Shown here one piece after another: positions 1-6,829 of a stretch of 11,307 nucleotides of DNA. Location: positions 1 to 11,307 of the forward strand of contig JALTMC010000750.1 of the NCBI GenBank assembly GCA_027005175.1. Reading direction: 5' to 3'. Both the position numbers and the translations under genes were made by a program. Under the pieces are notes generated by a model. It saw only the letters and a list, made by a program, of their open reading frames with translations. It searched no databases and had not been told where the DNA came from. Numbering within the stretch: position 1 is the first letter of the stretch; each line of letters begins with the position of its first letter. The stretch is from Myxococcales bacterium (GTDB taxonomy: Bacteria > Myxococcota_C > UBA6777).

Positions 1-69
1 CTTGTGAGACCACGAGCCTTGGAATTCATTCCAAGGTGTGCAGGCCAAATTCCGCATCTCGTGGGCAAG
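1..69. repeat. Nested inverted repeats at window edge
   Basis: CCTTGGAATTCATTCCAAGG at 17-36 is two 9-base perfect inverted arms around TC. It lies inside a second inverted repeat, CCACGAG (10-16) with CTCGTGG (58-64). An outer CTTG (1-4) can pair with CAAG (66-69). As RNA this would be a branched structure closed by a 7-bp stem. There is no T-tract after it, so it is not a standard terminator, and there is no tRNA-like T-arm. It could be the tail of a structured RNA, a protein-binding palindrome or the end of a small mobile repeat; the left edge is cut off. Confidence 0.4.
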
Positions 70-113
70 CGTCGATGAATAATTCGCCCTAGCCCGGCTC
101 TCCTCCGCTCACT

Positions 114-227
114 CCTTTTCCATACTTCGACTCCCACACCTTGCTCCATCCCCTTGGGAAGGGTTGGCTAGAGTACTGATGCCTGAGCCTTTTCCATACT
201 TCGACTCCTACACCTTGCTCCATCCCC
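114..227 (+). repeat. Pair of 40-bp direct repeats
   Basis: A 40-base sequence starting CCTTTTCCATACTTCGACTC occurs at 114-153 and again at 188-227, 74 bases apart, with one difference (C or T in the middle). The 34-base spacer is unrelated. Only two copies are present and nothing matches a CRISPR layout. The second copy supplies the possible -35 of the promoter for the downstream Cys-rich gene. Apart from this pair, the nested inverted repeats at 1-69 and that promoter, I see nothing in the first 313 bases, and no convincing ORF. Confidence 0.85.
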
Positions 228-244
228 ACTCCTAAGCGTATACT
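215..244 (+). promoter_or_regulatory. Candidate sigma70-type promoter for Cys-rich lipoprotein gene
   Basis: A -10-like TATACT (239-244, five of six consensus bases) lies 18 bases after TTGCTC (215-220, a half-match to the -35 consensus). Transcription would start near 251, giving a leader of about 63 nt before the ATG at 314. A perfect TTGACA at 245-250 follows directly but has no acceptable -10 at 16-19 bases, so I prefer the first reading. Assigned by eye only. Confidence 0.35.
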
Positions 245-313
245 TTGACATGGTATTGCAGACTCAGTGCTGAATCTCTGCACGTTTACAGAAACAGAGA
301 AGGATGCTTTTTG

Positions 314-1111
314 ATGAGACATCTGTTCCTACGGACACTTGGTATTTTCATATGTGGTGCTGGCTTATTTTTAAGCGTGAAAGGATGTAGCCCGACTTCC
401 GTATTAAAGCCCTGTGCGGCTCATGAGGACTGTTACAAGGGTGAAATATGCCTTAAAAAAGTGTGCATCAAGGGCGAATGTGCTGCCGATAAACCATGCA
501 AAGGCGGACAACGTTGCAGGAAAAACAAATGCATTCCCTGTACCGAAAATGATGACTGTGGCGACAACAAGCTCTGCGAATCGGGAGTCTGCAAACAGCC
601 AGAGTGCTTTGATTCTAGCGGCTGTAGAGGAGGAAAGATCTGTATCAAGGGCTACTGCCTCCCCTGCAAAAAAGATGGCGATTGCGCTGCAACCCTCCTC
701 TGCTTTGCAGGCCAGTGCAAAAAAGGCTGCCGCCTCGACAAGATTTGTGGCATCGGAAAGATCTGCACAGCAGACAAATGTGTCGAAGGTTGTCGCAAAG
801 ACGAAAACTGCAAGAATGGAACGATCTGTACAGCAGACAAATGTGTTGAAGGTTGTCGCAAAGACGAAAACTGCAAGGATGGAAAGATCTGCCTCAAGGA
901 GAAGTGTGTTGAAGGTTGTCGCGATGACAAGGTTTGCACCACTGGAAAGATCTGTGAAAAAGAAAGTTGCGTTGACGGTTGCCGCGATGACAAAGCCTGC
1001 AATGCGGATCAAATTTGCAAGGAAAAGAAGTGCATCAAAGGCTGTCGAGACAATACAGGCTGTCGAGCAGAGCAAGTATGTAAACAGGAAACGTGTGTCG
1101 CCAAGCCCTAA
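314..1111 (+). CDS. Secreted Cys-rich tandem-repeat protein, probable lipoprotein
   Basis: The protein has 265 residues. I chose ATG 314 because GAGAAGGA ends 9 bases before it and because it begins a signal sequence (MRHLFLRTLGIFICGAGLFL). Cys25 follows Val-Lys-Gly, an imperfect lipobox because of the Lys at -2, so lipid attachment is likely rather than certain. From Cys34 to the C-terminus there are 11 back-to-back units with the pattern C-x5-C-x5-C-x4-C-x2/3, giving 44 cysteines. Typical units read CRKDENCKDGKICLKEKCVEG. The cysteines probably form disulphides within each unit, as in the short Cys-rich repeats common in secreted myxobacterial-type proteins; metal binding is less likely in an oxidised compartment. 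Units 6-11 are the most alike and share 'VEGCR'. The gene stands alone with its own candidate promoter. Ligand and function are unknown. Confidence 0.85.
   Translation: MRHLFLRTLGIFICGAGLFLSVKGCSPTSVLKPCAAHEDCYKGEICLKKVCIKGECAADKPCKGGQRCRKNKCIPCTENDDCGDNKLCESGVCKQPECFDSSGCRGGKICIKGYCLPCKKDGDCAATLLCFAGQCKKGCRLDKICGIGKICTADKCVEGCRKDENCKNGTICTADKCVEGCRKDENCKDGKICLKEKCVEGCRDDKVCTTGKICEKESCVDGCRDDKACNADQICKEKKCIKGCRDNTGCRAEQVCKQETCVAKP
761..883 (+). repeat. Recent 63-bp in-frame duplication in the Cys-rich gene
   Basis: Bases 761-820 recur at 824-883 with three differences in 60, two of them silent. The period is 63 bases, exactly one 21-residue unit (units 6-7 against 7-8). Other units have diverged more. 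This suggests that the number of repeats changes by slippage or unequal crossover while the frame is kept. Confidence 0.85.
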
Positions 1112-1170
1112 GAAAACTCAATGTGCTTGTATCAAAGCAAGAACCCACAATCAGGACAACTCATCAACGC

Positions 1171-1265
1171 CCCCCACCCCATCCGGACTTCGTCCCATAG
1201 ATTCTGCCGGGTCCACGATCGGGAGGGGCTTCCACGCCCACAACATAAAAGGTTTTTTCTGATGA
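1171..1265 (+). repeat. Dispersed leader repeat, copy A (before yehS-like gene)
   Basis: The core 1225-1265 begins GGGGCTTCCACGCCCACAAC and continues through a Shine-Dalgarno (AAAAGG, 1247-1252), a T6 run and the ATGA start of the next gene. It matches 9639-9680 except for one substitution in the Shine-Dalgarno part, one extra T and the base before ATG. The left part (from 1171, CCCCCACCCCATCCGG) has weaker counterparts at 9545-9560 and 6966-7034. The rest of the 1112-1261 gap holds no gene and no clear terminator. Confidence 0.75.
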
Positions 1266-1795
1266 CAAACAACGATATCATCCGCCGCCTCCGCTATACC
1301 TTCGATTGGAGTGATTCACAAATGATCGCCATCTTCGGCCTAGCCAACCTAAAAGTCACACGAAGTCAGGTGAGTCATTGGTTAAAGAAAGATGATGATG
1401 AAGCATTTCAAGAATGTCGTGACGTCGAGTTGGCCACTTTTTTAAATGGATTAATTATCGAAAAACGCGGTAAGAAAGACGGGCCACCCATGGAACCAGA
1501 GCAGCATTTAACGAACAATATGACATTTAAGAAATTAAAGATCGCCTTAAACCTGAGAACAGAAGATGTCCTTGACATCATGGAGCTGGTCAATTTCAAG
1601 CTGAGTGAACATGAGTTGAGTGCCTTCTTCCGTAAACCCGGCAACAAACGCTACCGGGAATGCAAAGACCAGGTTATGCGTAATTTTTTGCACGGCATAC
1701 AAAAAAAGTACCGGGACGGAGTAACTCCAGAGCAAGATTCTGAGAAAAAAGATAAAAAGGAAGATGCTCCAAGTGGAAAAGAAACCACAAATTGA
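1262..1795 (+). CDS. yehS: YehS-like DUF1456 family protein
   Basis: This 177-residue protein contains two copies of the DUF1456 repeat, at about residues 1-70 ([20 protein letters not shown], then QVSHWLKK and a Cys-Arg-Asp segment) and 84-150 ([20 protein letters not shown], then ELSAFFRK and a Cys-Lys-Asp segment). Both begin with T-N-N and end in an F-L-x-G-[LI] helix, as in E. coli YehS (about 156 residues). The family is conserved but has no established biochemical function. The extra length is a charged tail after residue 150 (KKDKKED). ATG 1262 is preceded by AAAAGG at 1247-1252, and family members begin with this M-[TS]-N-N sequence. The Shine-Dalgarno and start codon lie inside the dispersed leader repeat. 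The VF530-family gene follows closely, and the two may be cotranscribed. Confidence 0.9.
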   Translation: MTNNDIIRRLRYTFDWSDSQMIAIFGLANLKVTRSQVSHWLKKDDDEAFQECRDVELATFLNGLIIEKRGKKDGPPMEPEQHLTNNMTFKKLKIALNLRTEDVLDIMELVNFKLSEHELSAFFRKPGNKRYRECKDQVMRNFLHGIQKKYRDGVTPEQDSEKKDKKEDAPSGKETTN

Positions 1796-1851
1796 CAATC
1801 TCCCAACGAAAGAAACTGAGGAACATTCCACAACCATACAAAGTGGAAAGA

Positions 1852-2076
1852 ATGACAAAACAACAAGCCAACAATCCTTTGCATGGAGTCACTCTTCAGA
1901 AGATCGTAACACAATTGGTCGACCATTATGGTTGGTCAGAGCTGGGAAAACGCATCGACATTCGCTGCTTTCAAAACGATCCATCGGTAAAATCGAGCCT
2001 GAAGTTTTTGCGAAAAACTCCCTGGGCAAGAGCAAAAGTCGAAGCCCTCTACATTGCTATGCTCCAAAAGCCTTAA
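1852..2076 (+). CDS. VF530 family (DUF2132) small protein
   Basis: This is a 74-residue member of the VF530/DUF2132 family, named from a Vibrio fischeri protein of known structure that was annotated as putatively DNA-binding. The family signature is almost complete: [13 protein letters not shown] (7-19), [12 protein letters not shown] (26-37), [20 protein letters not shown] (39-58) and AR-x-KVEALY (59-67). I chose ATG 1852 because it gives the normal family length, although its only Shine-Dalgarno-like sequence (GGAAAG) is very close. A TTG at 1792 overlapping the stop of the upstream gene would add 20 residues and allow translational coupling. The last codons and stop lie inside the first unit of a 32-bp tandem repeat. 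DNA binding is inferred from family annotation only. Confidence 0.88.
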   Translation: MTKQQANNPLHGVTLQKIVTQLVDHYGWSELGKRIDIRCFQNDPSVKSSLKFLRKTPWARAKVEALYIAMLQKP

Positions 2077-2140
2077 ACCCCTATATGACCGTACCCCAAA
2101 AGCCTTAAACCCCTATATGACCGTACCCCAAAAGCTTTCA
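2064..2140 (+). repeat. 32-bp tandem repeat between convergent genes
   Basis: Two identical 32-base units (2064-2095 and 2096-2127) begin CCAAAAGCCTTAAACCCC. A third starts at 2128 and decays after about 10 bases, and a fragment CCCAAAGCCTTA lies at 2166-2177. The first unit contains the stop codon of the VF530-family gene, and the last fragment contains the stop codon of the minus-strand TerB-like gene. I see no hairpin with a T-tract here for either gene. Confidence 0.85.
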
Positions 2141-2174
2141 ACCTCTACCTTGTCATGCCCGTGCTCCCAAAGCC

Positions 2175-3191
2175 TTACCGTTGAAGGACTTCGAAAGCTC
2201 GTTCAACAACTTCTTTTCGTTGGAGGATATGTTCCTTTAATGTGGAACCAACGTCATTGTATTGTTCCGTTTCAAAATCTTGCAAAAAGGCGAGGTAGGC
2301 ATCGCGGATTTGTTCCGTGGTAGCGTTGGGGCCAACACTAAGTATCTCTCGGGCAATCGCAGGCTCGATATGCTCAAGTTTGGTTTGGTGCTGACGCAAC
2401 ATGGCATCAATCACATTGTTGGGGACTTCGAGCTGTTTGCCAACCTGCCGCAGCAACGAGATCTCTTCGGGCACAAAGATACCATCGGCAGAAGCCACAG
2501 CCAACATGGAAGACAACAATTTACGGTGAGGGTCTACATAACCAACCTTTGTTGTTGCCGCGAGCAAGCCATCAATCAACGGCTCGATCGGATTCTGTTT
2601 GTATTTAAGAGCCTTTCGAATTAACTGTTGTTGCTCATACTTCGAGATCCGCATACGATCACAAAGCTGGGAGATCTTCTTGCGTTCACGTCGGTCGAGG
2701 TGACCATCTGCTGCCATCACCCGAACAAGGACAGGAATTAAGCGGTGATAGAAATCAACCATGGGATCGGATTGTTCTTCCTTTGCAACACGAGCATCAA
2801 TGGAACGGAGCGTCAGATATCCTCGCAAAATTAAGATAAAACAAGCCAAGCTGATCAGAATCAAATAGAAGTTGAGGGCAAAGATCGATGCCAAGAGAGC
2901 GATGCCTGAAATAATGGTGCCACCCATCGCAAAGAAAGATCGATGAAAATAAGTTCCCAACGCCATCCCGTACAGAAGAACGGCCTGCAACAAACTAATA
3001 CGTCCGACCCAAAGGTTTGTATTCTCTGTAAAGATCGAGAACATCTGGCCCAACGCAAGAATACCAACTACGGTTTGCAGCAACGCAACCCCCAGTAGAG
3101 CCAATATGGCAAAGACAACGTGCCGTTGGTCCTCCCACACATTGTCCTGGACGGATTGACCACTGTTCGCTTCTGTTTCTCGCTCTGACAT
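2175..3191 (-). CDS. Membrane TerB-like protein with degenerate J domain
   Basis: The protein has 338 residues. Four hydrophobic helices lie at about 25-48, 64-83, 87-106 and 108-123. A TerB/DjlA-type helical domain follows at about 145-265, with both acidic signatures: MAADGHLDRRERKKI near 159-173 and ASADGIFVPEE near 233-243. The C-terminus (about 282-338: ILSVGPNATTEQIRDAYLAF, then a final AFEVLQR) aligns with helices I-II and IV of a J domain. The HPD tripeptide that activates DnaK is absent, replaced by sequence around Phe306-Tyr311. The order TerB then J resembles DjlA, but the four-helix N-terminus and lost HPD differ. The start is fixed by AGGA at 3199-3202, 7 bases upstream. It lies 28 bp after the pseudokinase gene, so the two probably share a transcript. 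A scaffold or DnaK-independent role is inference. Confidence 0.82.
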   Translation of the reverse strand: MSERETEANSGQSVQDNVWEDQRHVVFAILALLGVALLQTVVGILALGQMFSIFTENTNLWVGRISLLQAVLLYGMALGTYFHRSFFAMGGTIISGIALLASIFALNFYLILISLACFILILRGYLTLRSIDARVAKEEQSDPMVDFYHRLIPVLVRVMAADGHLDRRERKKISQLCDRMRISKYEQQQLIRKALKYKQNPIEPLIDGLLAATTKVGYVDPHRKLLSSMLAVASADGIFVPEEISLLRQVGKQLEVPNNVIDAMLRQHQTKLEHIEPAIAREILSVGPNATTEQIRDAYLAFLQDFETEQYNDVGSTLKEHILQRKEVVERAFEVLQR

Positions 3192-3219
3192 GAGAAGGTC
3201 CTATTTGAGTTGTGAAAGT

Positions 3220-5598
3220 TTAGTGAATTTCCGTTGAGAGAAAGCGTTCGATAATATCACCGCGCTTGGGCCTTAGCCATAAATAACAGAAAAAGGCGAT
3301 CGTCAAAAAAAATAACCCCAGCCATATCCCCGATGAGGAGAGCAAAGAGACAACCTTTTGCAACGCAAAAGAGACCAGGCTGGGAGCCTCCGACTGAAAT
3401 GTATTGGTAGAGGTTTTGAGCTGTGGTCCATACGTTTCAAGGACAGCCCCACCAAACGATGAGAACACCGAGGTATAAGACGCGATCTTGGTTAAGGTTT
3501 GAGTGACAACCTGACAGGGAATGGGGATCTCATCCTTCAAGGTACCGTCGTGCCAGATTTGAATACGTGCAGAACGTGTCAAATCACCCTCTGCTTGCGG
3601 TGCCACCCAAAACTCGACATCGACTTTTTCCTTGCGTACATCCACCACAGCTTCCGGAGGGGAGACCAAGCATCCTGGCAGGACAGGTACAATCCTCACA
3701 TAAGGTGAACTCTCCTTAATCTCCAGGACTTGCTCGCTCTCAACCTGTTGAACCTGCGGAAGATCCGGTATTTTGATATATAACTCAGCCTCAACAATGC
3801 TGACCAACAACGGAAAGATCTTGCCGGGATTCATCTGCGTATAGTTTCGCACCACCCCTTTTCGACGCAACACCTTAGCCACCCGCTCTTCTGGCTTGGC
3901 GATGTCTTCAAGCTTTGCTTCTCCAAACATGACCACATCATCATCAAAGCTCTCCTCCAAAAAGGACACTTCCGACTCCACAACCAACGAATCAATCACC
4001 GAAGCCCTCTGCTCTTCGACAGCACCTTCCAACTCTCCAAAGAGTGCCTCTCCTGCTTCGAGACCATCGAAGTCACCCAACTCTTCTTCCCAGAGATCGG
4101 AAGAGAGTTCCGGAGCCGGTATACTCAAAGGTACCGCCTCTTCAGCAGCTTGCGTAGAAGCCTGCTCTTTCTGCTGAGGCAAAGCTCCAACCTCCGCTGC
4201 AGGAGCCGGAGCACCAGAAGCCGGAGATGGAGTTGGAGCTGGAGCACTAGGAGCTGGGGCTGGAGCACCAGGAGCCGGAGCTGGGGCACCCGGAGTCAGC
4301 ACTGGAGTTGGAGCGTCTACCTTTGGTGCTGGAGCCGGAGCATCTGCGTCAAAGGTAGGAGAAGGAGCCGAAGGTCGCTGTGCTTTACGAGCGACAGCTT
4401 GTTGTGGTTTCGGAGCTGGTGAAGAAGGAGTCTTTGCAGAGGGGGAAGGAGCCGAAGATCGCTGTCGTTTCGAGGCGATCAAGGATCTTCTCTTCGCTGG
4501 GGCAGGACGTGAAGGAGCGGGTGCAGCTTCTTCCCTAGGAGGCTTTCTTGGCGCAAGGACTTCTTTCGTAGCAACAGAGTCGGAGTCGGACTCGGGCTGA
4601 GGCTTCGGCTTGGATGCCGTGATTCCCCCACCTCGCGCTTCTCGCTTGGATGCTTTCTTTTCTTTTGGAACGGCACGTCCGGCTTTCTTCTGTTTTTCTC
4701 CCTTACCATAGCCCGCCTCTTTGGAAACGACGTCATACCCAGATGAGCTTGTTTTTAATGAAGAGTGTAAGCGGGCTTTAAACACATCGGGATCAGACAG
4801 TCGGTCCTCCTGGTTCGGCTGAAGAAGGTCCTGCACCAAGGACCGCAAACCAGGAGAGACATCTGCATGCTTCAGCGAAGTGGAGTCCCCTTCTCCAATT
4901 TTATTCAATAGCTCAAGATCACTCCCACCTTGGAACGTGTGCTCGCCTGTCACAGTTTCGAGAAGCATTGAACCCAAAGAAAAGAAGTCACTCGCTTGTG
5001 ATTTGACTTCACCTTTAATGTTTTCAGGAGACGTATACAGAAAGTGATCCTTACCACGAAGCACACCAGCCTGAGTTCGATTTTGATGATGAACAGAGAC
5101 AGCAGGCACACACAACCACCGAAACAAGACAGTGTCCTGATCAACAGCAACAAAGATACAGTTGGGCTTGAGTTCACATCTTAAAGCAATGCTTTTCTCA
5201 TCAAAAGAGGTTGTATGGGCAGCTTCAACAACCTCTGCCAACCCAGAAAAGAGAGTGCTGATCTGAGATGATGTGAGTTGTCCCCTCCAATCGAATAGGG
5301 ATCGAGCATCGGGCATCGCCTCATAGATAAAAAAATTGCCTTGTTTGCCAAGTTCAACGATCTCAACCAGAGAGAGGACATAACGATGAAGGAAGGTCTG
5401 GAGAGCACGGCCTCTCTCCAGCCACTGTGCCTGAATCGATTCATCATCGGCAAGATGAGGAGCCAGACCCAGAACCCAACGCAGGGCCTGTGTTTGAATA
5501 TCACGTCCTTCCCACCACAAGATGTCTGTATTTAAGTACCCAAGCAGTCGTTCGATTGTTACGGAACCAACGGTTGTTCCCACAAGAGATTGAATCAT
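3220..5598 (-). CDS. Membrane-anchored Ser/Thr pseudokinase
   Basis: The protein has 792 residues. Residues about 12-280 follow the protein kinase fold but have lost the catalytic residues. The glycine loop reads LLGYLNTD, the ATP-binding Lys region reads ALRWVLGLA, HRDLKP has become RCELKP (140-145), and DFG has become WLC (161-163). Structural landmarks remain: SPE (190-192), DFFSLG (204-209) and Arg266. A long disordered linker follows (about 281-500), basic first and then Ala-Pro repeats, and then an acidic segment (500-560). Residues about 580-700 look like a beta-rich domain beginning near YTQMNPGKIFPLLVSI, which I do not recognise. One transmembrane helix (about 757-775) and a short basic tail end the protein. 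The start is ATG 5598, with AAAAGG at 5611-5616, a rather long 12-base spacing. It is first in an operon with the TerB/J-like gene. Binding or scaffolding rather than phosphorylation is likely. Confidence 0.85.
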   Translation of the reverse strand: MIQSLVGTTVGSVTIERLLGYLNTDILWWEGRDIQTQALRWVLGLAPHLADDESIQAQWLERGRALQTFLHRYVLSLVEIVELGKQGNFFIYEAMPDARSLFDWRGQLTSSQISTLFSGLAEVVEAAHTTSFDEKSIALRCELKPNCIFVAVDQDTVLFRWLCVPAVSVHHQNRTQAGVLRGKDHFLYTSPENIKGEVKSQASDFFSLGSMLLETVTGEHTFQGGSDLELLNKIGEGDSTSLKHADVSPGLRSLVQDLLQPNQEDRLSDPDVFKARLHSSLKTSSSGYDVVSKEAGYGKGEKQKKAGRAVPKEKKASKREARGGGITASKPKPQPESDSDSVATKEVLAPRKPPREEAAPAPSRPAPAKRRSLIASKRQRSSAPSPSAKTPSSPAPKPQQAVARKAQRPSAPSPTFDADAPAPAPKVDAPTPVLTPGAPAPAPGAPAPAPSAPAPTPSPASGAPAPAAEVGALPQQKEQASTQAAEEAVPLSIPAPELSSDLWEEELGDFDGLEAGEALFGELEGAVEEQRASVIDSLVVESEVSFLEESFDDDVVMFGEAKLEDIAKPEERVAKVLRRKGVVRNYTQMNPGKIFPLLVSIVEAELYIKIPDLPQVQQVESEQVLEIKESSPYVRIVPVLPGCLVSPPEAVVDVRKEKVDVEFWVAPQAEGDLTRSARIQIWHDGTLKDEIPIPCQVVTQTLTKIASYTSVFSSFGGAVLETYGPQLKTSTNTFQSEAPSLVSFALQKVVSLLSSSGIWLGLFFLTIAFFCYLWLRPKRGDIIERFLSTEIH
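4189..4521 (-). repeat. Ala-Pro low-complexity coding stretch
   Basis: This stretch codes for residues about 360-470 of the pseudokinase. It is dominated by Ala-Pro dipeptides and by variants of GAPAPAP and SAPAPTP, written at DNA level as repeated GGAGC and TGGAGC blocks on the plus strand. It is probably a flexible spacer between the kinase-like head and the membrane-proximal part. It is prone to length change. Confidence 0.7.
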
Positions 5599-5752
5599 TG
5601 TTATCTTATACCTTTTCTCATTGAAGAAGATAGTTTATGCTCGTGCTGCGTCCTTCACTGAACAAAACATTGATCACGTTGAAGCAGTGTCGAACTCGCA
5701 GTGATGAGATAGTTTTGAAAGCAACAGAGATATTCACGCAACATAAGAACCA

Positions 5753-5792
5753 CCTTTTGAAATGTCCACTATCTGAGAATTTTTCAAAAAGG
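5753..5792 (-). terminator. Possible hairpin downstream of deacetylase gene
   Basis: CCTTTTGAAA (5753-5762) is an imperfect inverted match to TTTTCAAAAAGG (5781-5792), with an 18-base loop. It lies 42 bases past the stop of the minus-strand deacetylase gene, inside the 235-base gap before the pseudokinase gene. There is no proper T-tract after the stem on the minus strand, so terminator function is doubtful. I found no clear promoter for the pseudokinase operon in this gap. Confidence 0.2.
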
Positions 5793-5833
5793 CCGGGTGA
5801 CCAAAGAACAGAAGGATTGTGGAGCAAGCAAAA

Positions 5834-6829
5834 CTATCCGGTGACAGAGGCGTGACCAAAGTTGGGTTGTCGCTTGGGGATGAGGGGAAGTTGTTCAAAA
5901 GACTCAGCATGTTTCAGCATGGAACCTACTTCAAAGTGCTGTGTCATGGTATCGATCACTTGACCAACAAGCTTTACTTTGGGTTCATGTCGAAGGTTCA
6001 TGGCGGGAAAGAAGGCCAGATCCTGTGTATCATCACAGCCCATAAAGTCGAGAGGATGCAAGAGTAGGGACAGCGTGGTTCCAGTCAACCGACAGAGATT
6101 TACAGCAGTTCTCCAGTATTGTAGGGCGAGTAACTTGGAAAATCGACCCAGATACAGTAGATAGCTGACATGAATGGGGACCTTGAACAAAGGCATCGTA
6201 GTAACGGGGATCTCAAGCATATTACGATAGCCTTTCAGTTCCCACTGGTAAGGTTTGAGGGGTCGAAAGCCATCGTTGAGAGAGCCAAACAATTTCTTGC
6301 GTTGGTCCCACTCCTCTGTGGTCCAGTCATTGCGGCTCATAAAGTAATAGGCCCGGGCCAACGGCCCCATGTATGTTGGGAACGTAGAAGCATCATAACG
6401 ATAACCACGGCGCGACAAGACCCTTAACACAGACTCAGAGAGGCTGAACCCAGGTCCACGAAATCCCACAGGACGATGCCCAGTGACTCGCTCCAGATGT
6501 TCTTCTGTGTGAGCCAGTTCCTCTTCAATTTCAGCCTCTGAATACAAATGCAACCAGGGCTCATGCTTAAAAGAATGGTTGCCAATCTCATGACCTGCCG
6601 CTGACAGGGAAGCCAACACTTCCTTATTTTTCTCCAAAGCCGCATCCTGTCCCACCACAAAAAATGTGATGGTCAGATCGCGTTCTTTCAAAAACTTAAG
6701 CACACGAGGGATCACGATATCCAGATAAGAAGGATAGGACTCCCATCCTTCATCACCATGTGTCTTCATATAGGACCACTTGTTGTCGAGGTCCAGAGAG
6801 AGACTCGCGAGAGGCTTATCCTTAGCCAT
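5834..6829 (-). CDS. NodB-type polysaccharide deacetylase 1
   Basis: This 331-residue protein belongs to the NodB/carbohydrate esterase 4 group, metal-dependent enzymes that remove N-acetyl (or O-acetyl) groups from polysaccharides. Motif 1 is SLDLD with Asp13 and Asp15, in place of TFDDG. Motif 2 is NHSFKH with the metal-binding pair His85 and His89. Motif 3 is GFRGPG with Arg124. Motif 5 is LLLHP with His258. A typical YDASTFP follows motif 3. No signal peptide is visible, so it may act on a cytoplasmic or lipid-linked glycan, or be exported with partners. AAGGAAG at 6836-6842, 6 bases before the ATG, supports the start. A second, divergent deacetylase gene lies upstream on the same strand, with a 224-base gap, so it is probably transcribed separately. 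The substrate cannot be read from sequence. Confidence 0.88.
   Translation of the reverse strand: MAKDKPLASLSLDLDNKWSYMKTHGDEGWESYPSYLDIVIPRVLKFLKERDLTITFFVVGQDAALEKNKEVLASLSAAGHEIGNHSFKHEPWLHLYSEAEIEEELAHTEEHLERVTGHRPVGFRGPGFSLSESVLRVLSRRGYRYDASTFPTYMGPLARAYYFMSRNDWTTEEWDQRKKLFGSLNDGFRPLKPYQWELKGYRNMLEIPVTTMPLFKVPIHVSYLLYLGRFSKLLALQYWRTAVNLCRLTGTTLSLLLHPLDFMGCDDTQDLAFFPAMNLRHEPKVKLVGQVIDTMTQHFEVGSMLKHAESFEQLPLIPKRQPNFGHASVTG

Noticed and set aside
114-227. CRISPR array
   Set aside because: Only two 40-base copies with one spacer and no cas genes; the 32-base repeats at 2064 have no spacers at all.
245-313. TTG 245 as the start of the Cys-rich gene
   Set aside because: It would put 23 polar residues before a clear signal sequence, has no Shine-Dalgarno, and falls at the candidate promoter; ATG 314 has both signal and Shine-Dalgarno.
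404-1075. Long minus-strand frame of 223 codons opposite the Cys-rich gene, and a plus-strand frame 414-1262
   Set aside because: Both are by-products of the repetitive Cys-codon pattern; the plus-strand frame at 314 has a Shine-Dalgarno, a signal sequence and a regular Cys spacing.
2054-2323. 89-codon plus-strand frame starting in the tandem repeat
   Set aside because: Its N-terminal part is just the translated 32-bp repeat and the rest is antisense to the TerB-like gene.
5618-5855. Short overlapping frames on both strands between the pseudokinase and deacetylase 1 genes
   Set aside because: No Shine-Dalgarno, no domain, and they overlap each other; the 235-base gap is more simply a promoter/terminator region.
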